A DNA stretch of 64,000 bases from Lachnospiraceae bacterium (GCA_017453065.1 JAFTKW010000001.1:62001-126000), one strand, 5' to 3'; shown: positions 19,083 to 28,198, counted from the stretch's first letter. Numbers and translations: made by a program. Notes: generated by a model from the letters alone, not told the origin.

Positions 19083-20090
19083 TTAGAATTCACTCCATCT
19101 CTTGGTTGAGTCACGCTCAACCAGGATACCTGGAATTTTTTCCAGTTTGCCTGTCTGACCTGCGAGCATATCCATCAAGGTCTCCGCAGCCAATTTACCC
19201 TGTTCCCACATACTGGTCTTAATGGTGGAAAGTTTAGGATTAAACCACTGTGCCAATTCGATATCGTCACAGCCCAAGACTTTAACCTGCTCGGGCACCT
19301 TGATACCACACTTTTGCAGAATTTCTATACATCCAATCGCACTTTCATCGTTGGCTGCAAAAATCACATCAGGCAGACCTTTTTCTGGATATTTCTCTTC
19401 CATGTATCTGGTTAAAGTTTTTTGGGTTTCTGCACGATTAAAATAGCCTGCCCACATCCAATCTGGATTGAGAGGAGTCTTGGCCTGCGCCAATCCATCC
19501 ATAAATCCTCTGTGACGTTCTCTGCCGTCGTACATTTCTGTAATACCACTTATGTATCCGATACGAGAACTGCCCAAAGACAACAGATAAGTAGCAGCAT
19601 CAAAACCTGCCTGATAAGAGTCAAAAACCACACTGGACATTTTGTCATCAATCCACTCTCTGTCCAAAAATACCATGGGAATTCCAGCCTCTTTCAAGGA
19701 CTCTCTATGATTTTCTGTAATCATTTCGTTCAAAAAAATACCACCATCTACTCTTCTGCCAAATACATTGGCCATCACAGACATGCTCTTTCGGGAAATG
19801 AATACATTGAGTTCATACCCTCTTTTGTCACATACTCTCTGAATGGAATCTGCCAACTCACCGTAGTAGGCACCGCTCATAGAACTGACAAACAAGCCTA
19901 TGGCTTTGGTCGCCTTGGTCTTTAAGTTTCTTCCATTGAGGTTTGGTATATAATGCAAACGTTCTGCCACTTCAAGCACATGAGCTTTCGTTTCTGGTGT
20001 GAGTACATCTACATCATTTAAAGCATTGGAAACAGTGGAAATTGAGACCCCTGCTTCCCTAGCCACATCTTTAATCGTTACTTGTCCCAT
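19083..20090 (-). CDS. LacI-family transcriptional regulator of the GH3 operon
   Basis: 335 residues. The N-terminal helix-turn-helix is TIKDVAREAGVSISTVSNAL with the hinge AERLHYIPN, followed by a periplasmic-binding-like effector domain (FDSYQAGFDAATYLLSLG, LPDVIFAANDESAIGC). It overlaps the end of the GH3 gene by 13 bases, and its ribosome site GGAG lies inside that gene, so the two are translationally coupled. The likely target is the CG-centred palindrome at 22940-22955 before the GH3 gene, giving feedback control. The effector is probably a sugar released by GH3 or GH43. Confidence 0.92.
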   Translation of the reverse strand: MGQVTIKDVAREAGVSISTVSNALNDVDVLTPETKAHVLEVAERLHYIPNLNGRNLKTKATKAIGLFVSSMSGAYYGELADSIQRVCDKRGYELNVFISRKSMSVMANVFGRRVDGGIFLNEMITENHRESLKEAGIPMVFLDREWIDDKMSSVVFDSYQAGFDAATYLLSLGSSRIGYISGITEMYDGRERHRGFMDGLAQAKTPLNPDWMWAGYFNRAETQKTLTRYMEEKYPEKGLPDVIFAANDESAIGCIEILQKCGIKVPEQVKVLGCDDIELAQWFNPKLSTIKTSMWEQGKLAAETLMDMLAGQTGKLEKIPGILVERDSTKRWSEF

Positions 20091-22924
20091 TTTGTTAACT
20101 CCATATATTCAATCTGCATGCCCGGTGTAATGAATTTAAGTTCTAAGTCATAACGGCCCGATTCTAGTTCCACTCTAGCCAATTTTTGAAGCACCCATCT
20201 GCCACCATTTCCATTGATCTGGAAGGTTACAAAGGTTACACCATTTAAGCTTACCTGACATACCTGCTGTGCTCTATCACTCTCTGTAGAGCAGATATTG
20301 GCTTTCACATCGTATTGTCCAGCCTCGTTTATCTCAATGGCAAAATGCTTTACACCAGAAAGTTCAGTACCGCACACCTTACTTACAGGAACCGTCACCG
20401 TTCCGTCTATAGCTGTCATTGCTGTTGCAGATAGAATAGCTGTTCTTTGTGCCTCTGCTTCATTTGTTTCGTTCCAAGCTGCAATCTTCTGTACCACCGG
20501 AGTCTTCACTGGCCTGTTTGCCGCATGGGACTTAAGCAAGAAAGTAAGAATGTTCTTGGCGCATCTCTGCATTTCACCAAGAGTCAGTTTGCCCTCCTTT
20601 AAGGCTTCCAAAGTATTGTCACCATGAGTGTTTACTTCTGCACCATTGTTGCTAACTACCATGAACAAGTCATTTTGAGATCGAATCATAGAACGGGTAT
20701 CTTTGATATTTGGAGCACCGCCCTCTTCTACGTCATTCATGCGTGCCCACCAGTCTGTCATCACAATTCCCTCAAATCCCCATTCCTTTCGAAGAATAGT
20801 GGTATTGAGATCATAGTTGGATGCATTCCAATAGCCGTTCAATGGATTGTAAGTGGTCATAATAGAAGTAGCATGACCTTCTTTGACACCAATTTCAAAG
20901 CCTCTTAGATAGATTTCTCTCAAAGCTCTTTCAGATACGATAGCATCCACATTTTGTCTGCCTGTCTCCTGATTGTTGCAAGCAAAATGCTTCATGGTAC
21001 CTGTGGTTCCAACAGAAGCGATTCCCCTTACAACCGCTGCCGCCATCTTACCGGTGAGCAGTGGATCCTCAGAAAAATACTCAAAGTTTCTACCGTTGAG
21101 AGGATTGCGATGTATATTTAATCCTGGTCCCAATAAAGAGTCAATCTCATTTCTAACCAATTCCTTGCCAAGAAGCTGAGACATTTTTTCTACCAAAGGA
21201 GCATCCCATGTACAAGCAAGTAATGTACCAATCGGAAGCTGTGTCGCCTTCGCTCCATTGTCCATGCGGATACCAGAAGGACCGTCTGCACAACATCCCA
21301 CTGGAATTCCATAGGAAGCCAAATCATCGCTGACACCGCCAAAGGCTGCCGCAGTTCCCGGAGTTACCTTCTCAGAGCACATTCCCTCGCCGCGAACCAG
21401 CGTAGCTAGCTGCGCCTCATTAAGCTGTGCTACAAAATCATCTAAAGTAGCTTTGCCCGCCTGCACATCCTTAAAGCGAATACCCTGGTCCCCTGTAATA
21501 GTCAAAAAACTTGGCATATTGGCCTGAATACGACCTGCTATATCTATTGTTTTAAGAGGCACTTGAGCATAGGTCTCCTGATATGTGCCATCCGCCTTCA
21601 TCTGTCCTGCAACAAGTCTGTCAAATGCTTTCACTGGTGCTGCGGCTTCGCTAAGCTGCTCTATCACTTCCAAGTCCTCTATCTGCAGACTTCCAATCTC
21701 ATTGCCCTTGGTCTGCTGCATAGAAAGTCTCTGCAGGCAGCGAATGGAATCTCCAATATAAACATGATATTCTCCTGCTTCAAGTACATAGCAGGATTTG
21801 TGTCCTGTCGCTCCACTGTCATCATAAGAAGCCAAATAATACTTTGGAATCTCAATGGTCACAGTCTCTTCCTGCCCAGGAATCAAAAGGCTAGTTTTTG
21901 CAAATCCAACCAAACTCCTGGATGCCTTGCCAAGCTTACCCTGTGGAGCCTCCACATACACCTGCACAACTTCCTTGCCTGCATATCTGTCTCCAATGTT
22001 TTTCACCTTGGCACTCACCGTCAGTTTCTGACCATCGTAACCCATGCTTCCCTGCATCTCAAATTTAGTATAGGAAAGTCCATATCCAAATGGGAACATT
22101 ACCTTATCTGGTGCAAAGGTTTCAAAGTATCTATATCCAACGTAAATATCTTCTTTGTAGTATGAAATGTAAGGATCTCCATACCCTTCTGTGGATGGAT
22201 AGTCCTGCAAATTGTAAACAATGGTATCGGACAGTTTGCCAGAAGGGGTCACACGGCCAGTCAGCACATCTGCCGCTGCATTGCCACCTTCTATACCACC
22301 ATGCCAAAGATAAATCACAGACTGAATAGAGTCTTTGCAATCTTTGTCACACATGAAACTCATGTCGATGATATTCGATACATTTAACGCCACAATGACC
22401 TTGTCAAAGTGAGCACATACTGTCTTCAGCATCTGAAGTTCCACTTCTGTCAGCTGGTAACTTCCCGGTGCATCAACGTTGTCCTTGTCCTCTCCAGCTG
22501 TTCTTCCAATCACCACTACAGCCTTGTCATTGCGCTCTGCCACTTCTTTCGCCAGTGCATCGTCGAGAGGCATTTCTTTTTGGAACCATGGCTCCGCAGC
22601 CCAACCACCGCCGCCATTGTCAAATGGGTTCTCGCGAATAAAGTCAGCATAAATGGATGCAAGGGCCTCATCTACCTGCACTCCTTCTATCTGACGCATT
22701 CCGTCCAGCAGATTGGTCGTGTAAGGTACATTTACTGCGCCCCCTGAACCTGTTCCGCTTCTATAATACTCTATCTGGCATCTGCCAAAAATCGCTACTT
22801 TTTCTCCTTTTTGAATTGGCAAGGTTTCTTTTTCATTTTTCAGCAAAACAGCACCCTGGGATGCAACCAGTCTTCCTAGTTCCGCCAGCCCTTCCATGGG
22901 CACTCCAATCTTACCACTGAACAT
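20078..22924 (-). CDS. Glycoside hydrolase family 3 beta-glycosidase, circularly permuted
   Basis: 948 residues. The usual C-terminal GH3 alpha/beta-sandwich comes first (about 1-300), next a fibronectin III-like domain (305-400), and then the TIM-barrel catalytic domain (about 480-800) with the nucleophile aspartate in GIVMTDWW and substrate motif MKHFACNNQETGR. A final beta-sandwich of about 110 residues (IEINEAGQYDVKANICSTES) resembles a CBM6-like module. The reversed order is known from Ruminococcus albus and Butyrivibrio fibrisolvens beta-glucosidases. No signal peptide is visible, so it acts in the cytoplasm on imported oligosaccharides. Substrate could be beta-glucosides or xylosides. 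Confidence 0.92.
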   Translation of the reverse strand: MFSGKIGVPMEGLAELGRLVASQGAVLLKNEKETLPIQKGEKVAIFGRCQIEYYRSGTGSGGAVNVPYTTNLLDGMRQIEGVQVDEALASIYADFIRENPFDNGGGGWAAEPWFQKEMPLDDALAKEVAERNDKAVVVIGRTAGEDKDNVDAPGSYQLTEVELQMLKTVCAHFDKVIVALNVSNIIDMSFMCDKDCKDSIQSVIYLWHGGIEGGNAAADVLTGRVTPSGKLSDTIVYNLQDYPSTEGYGDPYISYYKEDIYVGYRYFETFAPDKVMFPFGYGLSYTKFEMQGSMGYDGQKLTVSAKVKNIGDRYAGKEVVQVYVEAPQGKLGKASRSLVGFAKTSLLIPGQEETVTIEIPKYYLASYDDSGATGHKSCYVLEAGEYHVYIGDSIRCLQRLSMQQTKGNEIGSLQIEDLEVIEQLSEAAAPVKAFDRLVAGQMKADGTYQETYAQVPLKTIDIAGRIQANMPSFLTITGDQGIRFKDVQAGKATLDDFVAQLNEAQLATLVRGEGMCSEKVTPGTAAAFGGVSDDLASYGIPVGCCADGPSGIRMDNGAKATQLPIGTLLACTWDAPLVEKMSQLLGKELVRNEIDSLLGPGLNIHRNPLNGRNFEYFSEDPLLTGKMAAAVVRGIASVGTTGTMKHFACNNQETGRQNVDAIVSERALREIYLRGFEIGVKEGHATSIMTTYNPLNGYWNASNYDLNTTILRKEWGFEGIVMTDWWARMNDVEEGGAPNIKDTRSMIRSQNDLFMVVSNNGAEVNTHGDNTLEALKEGKLTLGEMQRCAKNILTFLLKSHAANRPVKTPVVQKIAAWNETNEAEAQRTAILSATAMTAIDGTVTVPVSKVCGTELSGVKHFAIEINEAGQYDVKANICSTESDRAQQVCQVSLNGVTFVTFQINGNGGRWVLQKLARVELESGRYDLELKFITPGMQIEYMELTKWDK

Positions 22925-22939
22925 AACGAATTCCTCCGC

Positions 22940-22955
22940 ATAAAAACGTTTTTAT
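22940..22955 (-). promoter_or_regulatory. LacI-type operator before the GH3 gene
   Basis: Perfect 16-bp palindrome ATAAAAACGTTTTTAT with the central CG typical of LacI-family sites, 16 bases upstream of the GH3 start codon. Confidence 0.65.
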
Positions 22956-23018
22956 TTGTCTATCATCATAGCACACTTTCATAGTCTTCTCAAGACTTAT
23001 TTAATCGAAATATCGTAC

Positions 23019-23068
23019 AAAAAAGTCCAGCTTATGTAGACAATTTGCATACATAGACCAGACTTTTC
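23019..23068 (-). terminator. Terminator after the GH43 gene
   Basis: Imperfect stem with outer arms AAAAGTC/GACTTTT (23021-23027, 23061-23067) and an inner ATGTA/TACAT pairing; the minus strand ends in a run of T. It separates GH43 from GH3. Confidence 0.6.
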
Positions 23069-23109
23069 GTCACTAGCTTCAATATATTGGTTACTACTTC
23101 AAAACCTTT

Positions 23110-24660
23110 CTACTCTCCCAGCGGCTGAAATACAAAGTACTCTGCTTTCATGCTTCCACCTTCGCCCTCGCCTTCATGGATGGCATATAGGCCCGCCTTT
23201 ACTCCTACCCATCTGCCAGGGGTTGCTTCTGTTCTCTTACCTAAAGAGGCGAATTCTTCCTCCCCTAGACTATAACAGTAGGATACGTAGGTTTCCTTCT
23301 CCACCTTCATGCGCAAGTATAGAATATCAGCACTTACTTTGCCAAGAACAATTTCCACCTCATCGTCCTTCGTCCACTGACCTATGCGTTGCACCAGATA
23401 TCTCTGTCCATCTCTCTGCGCCACTGCTATGCTGTCATATCTTCCTCCTAGAGAAATCATGCCACACACATCGCCGTCCTTCATTTGGGACAAATCCAGT
23501 TTGGTTGTAATCTGAAACTCTGGCGCTGGCCATTTCTGAATCAGCAGATTACTTACATCGCAGAGCTGCACACCCGGCTCTTTTCTTTGTGCAAACAGCT
23601 CTATACTCTGTCCATCCAGATGATACCAGTCCTCTTTGTAGTTGGCATTCCACTGCCACTGAAGTCCCAGTTTGTCACTTTCAAAGAAATCAGAATCTTC
23701 TGGAGCACAGATAGGGAACTCGCCCTTAACTGGCTTGGTATAACTAAGCACTGGTTCGCCGCAACCCTCTGCATCAGGGTTTACTCCCATTACAGGCCAG
23801 TCATTTTCCCAGTACATAGGCTGCAAATGCACAATACGTCCTGCATTGCCCACATCTTGGAAATGCAAAAACCAATCCTGTCCATCGGGTGTATCTACCC
23901 AAGCCCCTTGATGAGGTCCATTGATAGGTGTGTTTCCTTGATGAAGCACAATTTTTTCCTCATAAGGTCCCCAAATATTTTTAGAGCGCAGTACTGTCTG
24001 CCAACCTGGCTTCACACCCCCTGCTGGCGCAAAAATATAATAATATCCATTTCTCTTGTAAAGCTTTGGCCCCTCAATCGTAGGCTGAGTCTCGCTACCA
24101 TCAAAAATATGCTTGCCATCGTCCAGTACATCAGTGCAGTCTGGCTTAATGCGAGAAAGATGCAAAATACTCTTAAAACCGATTCTGCTTCGCGCAAAAG
24201 CACTTACCATATACGCCTGACCGTCATCATCCCAAAATGGACATGGGTCAATCCATCCAGTTACTTTACGCACGCATACTGGCTCATCCCATCCTTTGAA
24301 AGGGTCTGTAGATTTGACCATAAAGATGCCCTCATCTGGCATTGGTATAAAGATATAAAAAACACCCTCGTGGTACCTAATTGCTGGTGCCCATGCACCA
24401 CAGCCATGAATCGGCTTGTCATAGGTATCAAAAGGCAATTTCTCCATGGCGTAGCTGATTACCTTCCAGTTCACCAAATCTTTTGAATGAAGCACTGGTA
24501 CCGACGGAGAATTGCAAAAAGAAGACGCTACTAAAAAAAAGTCCTCTCCCACTCGAATCGCATCTGGGTCCGAATAGTCTGTATAAAGAATCGGATTTCG
24601 ATATGTTCCATCTCCATTATCTGCAATCCACATTTTGTTTATTTGTTCACGTTTTATCAT
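23110..24660 (-). CDS. Glycoside hydrolase family 43 (beta-xylosidase/arabinofuranosidase type)
   Basis: 516 residues. The N-terminal five-bladed propeller shows the GH43 acids: base aspartate in DYSDPDAIRVG, pKa-modulating aspartate in WIDPCPFWDDDG, and acid glutamate in IEGPKLYKRNG. The C-terminal ~200 residues form a beta-sandwich common in GH43 beta-xylosidases. There is no signal peptide, so it works on imported arabino- or xylo-oligosaccharides. The ATG at 24660 has AGAGGG 7 bases upstream. It precedes the GH3 gene but has its own promoter and terminator. The opening ADNGDGTYRNPIL resembles subfamily 12 members, which I give as a guess. Confidence 0.9.
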   Translation of the reverse strand: MIKREQINKMWIADNGDGTYRNPILYTDYSDPDAIRVGEDFFLVASSFCNSPSVPVLHSKDLVNWKVISYAMEKLPFDTYDKPIHGCGAWAPAIRYHEGVFYIFIPMPDEGIFMVKSTDPFKGWDEPVCVRKVTGWIDPCPFWDDDGQAYMVSAFARSRIGFKSILHLSRIKPDCTDVLDDGKHIFDGSETQPTIEGPKLYKRNGYYYIFAPAGGVKPGWQTVLRSKNIWGPYEEKIVLHQGNTPINGPHQGAWVDTPDGQDWFLHFQDVGNAGRIVHLQPMYWENDWPVMGVNPDAEGCGEPVLSYTKPVKGEFPICAPEDSDFFESDKLGLQWQWNANYKEDWYHLDGQSIELFAQRKEPGVQLCDVSNLLIQKWPAPEFQITTKLDLSQMKDGDVCGMISLGGRYDSIAVAQRDGQRYLVQRIGQWTKDDEVEIVLGKVSADILYLRMKVEKETYVSYCYSLGEEEFASLGKRTEATPGRWVGVKAGLYAIHEGEGEGGSMKAEYFVFQPLGE

Positions 24661-24723
24661 TTTGTAACCCTCTGAATTATTCGTTGTTTTTGGCCCTTAA
24701 AAAGGGGGCATCTCTCCTTACAA

Positions 24724-24752
24724 ATTATAATATACTTTCCGATTTCTGACAA
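24724..24752 (-). promoter_or_regulatory. Sigma-A promoter for the GH43 gene
   Basis: Minus strand TTGTCA (24747-24752), 17-base spacer, TATAAT (24724-24729), about 64 bases before the GH43 start. Confidence 0.65.
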
Positions 24753-24764
24753 TCAATAGGTTCG

Positions 24765-24824
24765 AAAAAAACCCTTAACGAAGGGCTTTTGGCCCCTCTT
24801 TAATGTAACGGTAAAAAATGTCAA
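24765..24824 (-). promoter_or_regulatory. Second promoter-like sequence followed at once by a terminator-like hairpin
   Basis: Minus strand TTGACA (24819-24824), 16-base spacer, TAAAGA (24797-24802), then CCCTT-CGTT-AAGGG (24772-24785) and seven T. A transcript from here would be about 30 nt unless the hairpin is bypassed. It could be an attenuated leader of the GH43 gene or chance. The rest of the 24661-25023 spacer holds the GH43 and cspA promoters. Confidence 0.3.
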
Positions 24825-24863
24825 AAAATATCCAAATATCGTCGAAATATTCTAATATTTCCC

Positions 24864-24893
24864 TTGACAAAATGACGGCTTTCTTGGTACACT
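24864..24893 (+). promoter_or_regulatory. Sigma-A promoter for the cold-shock gene
   Basis: TTGACA (24864-24869), 18-base spacer, TACACT (24888-24893). Predicted start near 24900 gives a 5' UTR of about 120 bases. Confidence 0.65.
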
Positions 24894-24922
24894 TTGCTTG
24901 TATTCTAACGAAGTCATTGATC

Positions 24923-24981
24923 TCACATATTTTTGTAAGTCTTTGCTCTTTCATGGATTTACAAAAATATGTGATTTTTTT
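24923..24981 (+). promoter_or_regulatory. Long hairpin in the cspA 5' UTR
   Basis: Perfect 16-bp inverted repeat (24923-24938 and 24959-24974, arm ending TTTTTGTAA / TTACAAAAA) with a 20-base loop, followed by T-rich sequence to 24981 and then 42 bases to the cspA start. It looks like an AT-rich terminator/attenuator or a temperature-sensitive leader structure. Confidence 0.7.
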
Positions 24982-25023
24982 GTTCTAAGTGGAATCGAAT
25001 TTTTTATCAGGGAGGTACTGGAC

Positions 25024-25236
25024 ATGAACAACGGTACAGTAAAGTGGTTTAACGCTCAGAAAGGATATGGTTTCATCACAAACGAAGCTACTAACGAAGA
25101 AGTATTCGTACACTTCTCCGCTATCAACGCTCAGGGATTCAAATCTCTTGAAGAAGGACAGAAAGTTTCTTTTGATACAGAGACAGATCCTCAGAACGGC
25201 AAAGTTCGTGCTATCAACGTTACAGTTGTAGCTTAA
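25024..25236 (+). CDS. Cold-shock protein, CspA family
   Basis: 70-residue OB-fold RNA chaperone. RNP1 is KGYGFIT and RNP2 VFVHFSAI; the sequence opens [18 protein letters not shown]. These single-stranded nucleic acid binders melt mRNA structure. The ATG at 25024 has GGGAGGT 8 bases upstream; a longer in-frame extension to 24898 would run through the leader hairpin and is not credible. It is monocistronic with its own promoter and a very strong terminator, as usual for csp genes. Confidence 0.96.
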   Translation: MNNGTVKWFNAQKGYGFITNEATNEEVFVHFSAINAQGFKSLEEGQKVSFDTETDPQNGKVRAINVTVVA

Positions 25237-25260
25237 TCGAGTCATTAAATCGTACATTAA

Positions 25261-25290
25261 GGGCCTCAGTTTTCACTGAGGCCCTTTTTA
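25261..25290 (+). terminator. Intrinsic terminator of the cold-shock gene
   Basis: GGGCCTCAGT (25261-25270) pairs with ACTGAGGCCC (25275-25284), a perfect 10-bp stem with a 4-base loop, followed by TTTTTATTT. Confidence 0.96.
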
Positions 25291-25328
25291 TTTACCCTAT
25301 ATTATTGCTTGCACCAAAACGCAACGAA

Positions 25329-26339
25329 CTAGTTGCTTGTTGATGCTGCCGTTGCAACCAGTACAGATGAAATCATCGCTGCATTCTGAGCCGCCAAGAT
25401 AGCAATCGTACTATTAATCTCCGCCATAGCAATCGCTGTCTCAATTGTAGCTGCATGAAGCACAGTGTCATTTTGCTTTTTGCCATAATAAGTAGCTACC
25501 AACATTGCCGCATGCATCAATTTGTCTGCCTTGCCAAATCCGAAGAAGCCATAGCCTTTCTTGCCAGTAAGTTCGTCATTCACATCAATGATATCCTGTA
25601 TCAATTCATTTTCTTCAACAGGCAACACACTAAGTGCTCCCAGGGTAGCAAGCCTGCAATCTTTGCTGTATTTATAACCTCTTGACTTAAGGCCCTCAAA
25701 AATACGAAGGAAACGATTGCATTTATCCTGCCAATTACCGTCCCCTAAGGCCAAAGTCTGGCTCAAAGCCTGCACATCATTTGAAGATGAAAAATGCTTT
25801 TTAAGCTCATTGTAGCAATTCTCAACCTCCACTACAATCTGTGCATCGGTCATGGAAGAATATGCCAAAAGTGTAGCATTTGTCACGTCTTCTCTTGAAG
25901 TAAGGAATGGATGATTGCTCCTCATATCCTCGTAAATCGCCTTGCCTCTTGCACATACTCCTTCATAGTCATAGTTCTCAGAAAGTCTTTCAATTACCAT
26001 AGATACAAATGGCAAATACTCAGAAGCTCCAAAATGTTTTCTGAGCTCCTCATAAATTTTGAGAGACTTTTCCATAGCACTCTCAGGAGATGGCTCGGAT
26101 GCCAACAGGCATATCATGGCAGCCATGGCAGTTCCTCTGTAATCTGAAAAGACACCTGTGTTTTCCTTGATTAACTGGCGAGTACGATCCAACTCCTCCT
26201 TTGTAAATTTCCTGCCTGCTTTCAATAAGATTGCCGCGCAGATTGGAGGCAAATAGCTATTTTCCCAAGCAAATGCCTTTTCCGCCACTGCCTTTGTGTC
26301 CAGATAATCCTGGACAAGAGTCTTTAGTTCTTCCTTCAT
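25329..26339 (-). CDS. DUF4003 family protein
   Basis: 336 residues, all predicted alpha-helical and repeat-like, recognised as DUF4003. Motifs typical of the family are DYRGTAMAAMICLLASEPSPE and KKGYGFFGFGKADKLMHAAMLVA. The function is unknown. The C-terminus is Ala/Ser/Thr rich (SSVLVATAASTSN). It begins 27 bases after the mntP stop with no terminator between, so the two are probably co-transcribed. Confidence 0.75.
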   Translation of the reverse strand: MKEELKTLVQDYLDTKAVAEKAFAWENSYLPPICAAILLKAGRKFTKEELDRTRQLIKENTGVFSDYRGTAMAAMICLLASEPSPESAMEKSLKIYEELRKHFGASEYLPFVSMVIERLSENYDYEGVCARGKAIYEDMRSNHPFLTSREDVTNATLLAYSSMTDAQIVVEVENCYNELKKHFSSSNDVQALSQTLALGDGNWQDKCNRFLRIFEGLKSRGYKYSKDCRLATLGALSVLPVEENELIQDIIDVNDELTGKKGYGFFGFGKADKLMHAAMLVATYYGKKQNDTVLHAATIETAIAMAEINSTIAILAAQNAAMISSVLVATAASTSN

Positions 26340-26366
26340 CTTTCTCTCCCTCGTTTTCCCTTATTT

Positions 26367-26924
26367 CTATTTTAACAAACCTTCAATCAGAATCTTCAGG
26401 CCAATGGCTATCAGTACCAATCCCCCTGTCAATTCTGCCTTTGATTTGTATTTTACTCCAAATATACTTCCCACCTTGACACCAACTGCCGACAGACAAA
26501 AAGTGATACAGCCAATAAAAATCACCGCCCACACAATCTGTACCTGCATGAAGGCAAAGGATACACCCACTGCCATAGCGTCAATACTGGTAGCCACTGC
26601 AAGCAAGAACATGGTCTTTGGTGCCATGGAAGCATTCATCTCTTCCTGTTCCTTGCTCATAGATTCTTTAATCATATTTCCGCCAATCAGGCAAAGCAGA
26701 CCAAATGCAATCCAATGGGCATACGCATTGATAAAGTCTGTAAAGAAACTTCCGAAAAAGTAGCCTATGGCTGGCATCAATCCCTGAAATCCGCCAAACC
26801 AAAGTCCTGCGATTGCCATGTGCTTCACATTAATCTTTCCAAGTGACAGTCCCTTACATACTGACACTGCAAAAGCGTCCATAGACAAGCCCACTGCAAT
26901 CAAGAAAAGTTCCATCAATCCCAT
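26367..26924 (-). CDS. mntP: Putative manganese efflux pump MntP
   Basis: 185 residues with six hydrophobic segments in two homologous halves: the first carries LSMDAFAVSVCKGL, the second ATSIDAMAVGVSFAF. These duplicated Asp-containing motifs are characteristic of MntP/YebN exporters. It protects cells from excess Mn2+. The ATG at 26924 has GGAGGAAG upstream. Only 19 bases separate it from the GH105 terminator, so there is no room for a manganese riboswitch; its promoter must lie close to or within that terminator, or it relies on read-through. Confidence 0.93.
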   Translation of the reverse strand: MGLMELFLIAVGLSMDAFAVSVCKGLSLGKINVKHMAIAGLWFGGFQGLMPAIGYFFGSFFTDFINAYAHWIAFGLLCLIGGNMIKESMSKEQEEMNASMAPKTMFLLAVATSIDAMAVGVSFAFMQVQIVWAVIFIGCITFCLSAVGVKVGSIFGVKYKSKAELTGGLVLIAIGLKILIEGLLK

Positions 26925-26943
26925 ATTTCTTCCTCCAGCAAAT

Positions 26944-26981
26944 AAAAACTCATGACTAGTATAAACTTGTCATGAGTTTTT
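26944..26981 (-). terminator. Terminator between GH105 and mntP
   Basis: Perfect 13-bp stem AAAAACTCATGAC (26944-26956) / GTCATGAGTTTTT (26969-26981), 12-base loop, T run on either strand. Confidence 0.85.
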
Positions 26982-26999
26982 GTCTATTCAATAAATAAA

Positions 27000-28139
27000 T
27001 CACTGATCCATGCGGCGCATCTCTGTATATGCCAACAAGAATGGACCTACACCCTTCGCATCATCGTTTACGATTGGCTCAGACATGTAATATTCAAAGG
27101 AACCATCGCGTCTCAAGTTATTTGCTGGTCCAAGTCCTGCAACCAGACAGATACCTCCTAAATGAAGCTCCCCATTCTCTGTCTTGAGATATTTCTCACA
27201 TACGCCGTTGAAAGCCTTGATTCCGTACTCCCTATAGGACTCTGGAAGGAATCCCAATCTAACACCTCGCAGGATACAAAATGCCAAGATGGAGCTTCCA
27301 CTGGTCTCCAGATAGTTTGGCTCTCTGTGGCCAAGTGCTGGACACTGATACCACATACCACTTTCATGCTGGAATTTCAGCAAGGAATCAATCAAATCAA
27401 GGAAAGTAGCCTTAAGCTGCTCGTATTCCTTTTCATATCCTGTAGGTTCTGTCTTGGAAAGGGTATCCAACAATCCCATAGAATACCATCCAAGTGCACG
27501 AAGCCAGAAGTTTTTGGAGCGTCCAGTCTCCTTGTCGCACCAGAAAATCTCCTTGGTGGAATCGTATCCATGATAGTAAAGTCCTGTCTCTTCATCTCTT
27601 AAGAACTTCACTACATTAGCAAACTGGTTGAAGATATCCGCATAGTTCTTTTTGTCATTGAACTTGGTTTCATATTCCATATAAAATGGCTGACCCATGT
27701 AAAGACCATCCAGCCAAACCTGACCAGGATAAATCTTTTTGTGCCAGAAGTTACCATCCTCTGTTCTAGGCTGCGTAATCACCTGACTATAAATCAAATC
27801 AATGGCTTTGCGGTATTTCTCTTTACCAGTGATATCGTAAAGTTGGAACAGGGTCTTTCCAGCATTTACGTTGTCAATATTGTATTCTTCCACAGAATAT
27901 CCATCAATGGAGCCATCCTCCTTTACTCTGTGGTCAATAAAAGCATCTGCAAAATCCAAATACTTCTGCTCACCAGTCGTATTGTAGGTTTCTAACAGTG
28001 CCAAAATCATGCATCCATCGATGTAGTTCCAGCCTGCCTTCAACCCCTGTTTTGCCTTTTCAATATTCCATACTGGAACATCCAAAGTGCTCTTTTCAAT
28101 CAATTCATCAATGTACTGTTCGATTACAGGTAATCTCAT
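27000..28139 (-). CDS. GH105 unsaturated rhamnogalacturonyl/glucuronyl hydrolase
   Basis: 379-residue (alpha/alpha)6-barrel enzyme. It removes the 4,5-unsaturated uronic acid left at the non-reducing end by pectate or rhamnogalacturonan lyases. The catalytic aspartate region is GQVWLDGLYMGQPF, as in YteR/YesR, with further family motifs NFWLRALGWYSMGLLD and YLETSGSSILAFCI. No signal peptide is present, so it acts on imported disaccharides. The start has GGAGGGTG upstream. A cre-like site lies 60 bases before the start. Its product feeds the uronate pathway represented by uxuA/uxuB at 59-62 kb. Confidence 0.93.
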   Translation of the reverse strand: MRLPVIEQYIDELIEKSTLDVPVWNIEKAKQGLKAGWNYIDGCMILALLETYNTTGEQKYLDFADAFIDHRVKEDGSIDGYSVEEYNIDNVNAGKTLFQLYDITGKEKYRKAIDLIYSQVITQPRTEDGNFWHKKIYPGQVWLDGLYMGQPFYMEYETKFNDKKNYADIFNQFANVVKFLRDEETGLYYHGYDSTKEIFWCDKETGRSKNFWLRALGWYSMGLLDTLSKTEPTGYEKEYEQLKATFLDLIDSLLKFQHESGMWYQCPALGHREPNYLETSGSSILAFCILRGVRLGFLPESYREYGIKAFNGVCEKYLKTENGELHLGGICLVAGLGPANNLRRDGSFEYYMSEPIVNDDAKGVGPFLLAYTEMRRMDQ

Positions 28140-28198
28140 TTGTTACACCCTCCAAGTTATGTATGCCATATTCCCGAAAAATGGCTTATCTACTATAT

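Noticed and set aside
26925-26999. Manganese (yybP-ykoY) riboswitch before mntP
   Set aside because: The spacer is too short and is filled by a simple 13-bp terminator stem.
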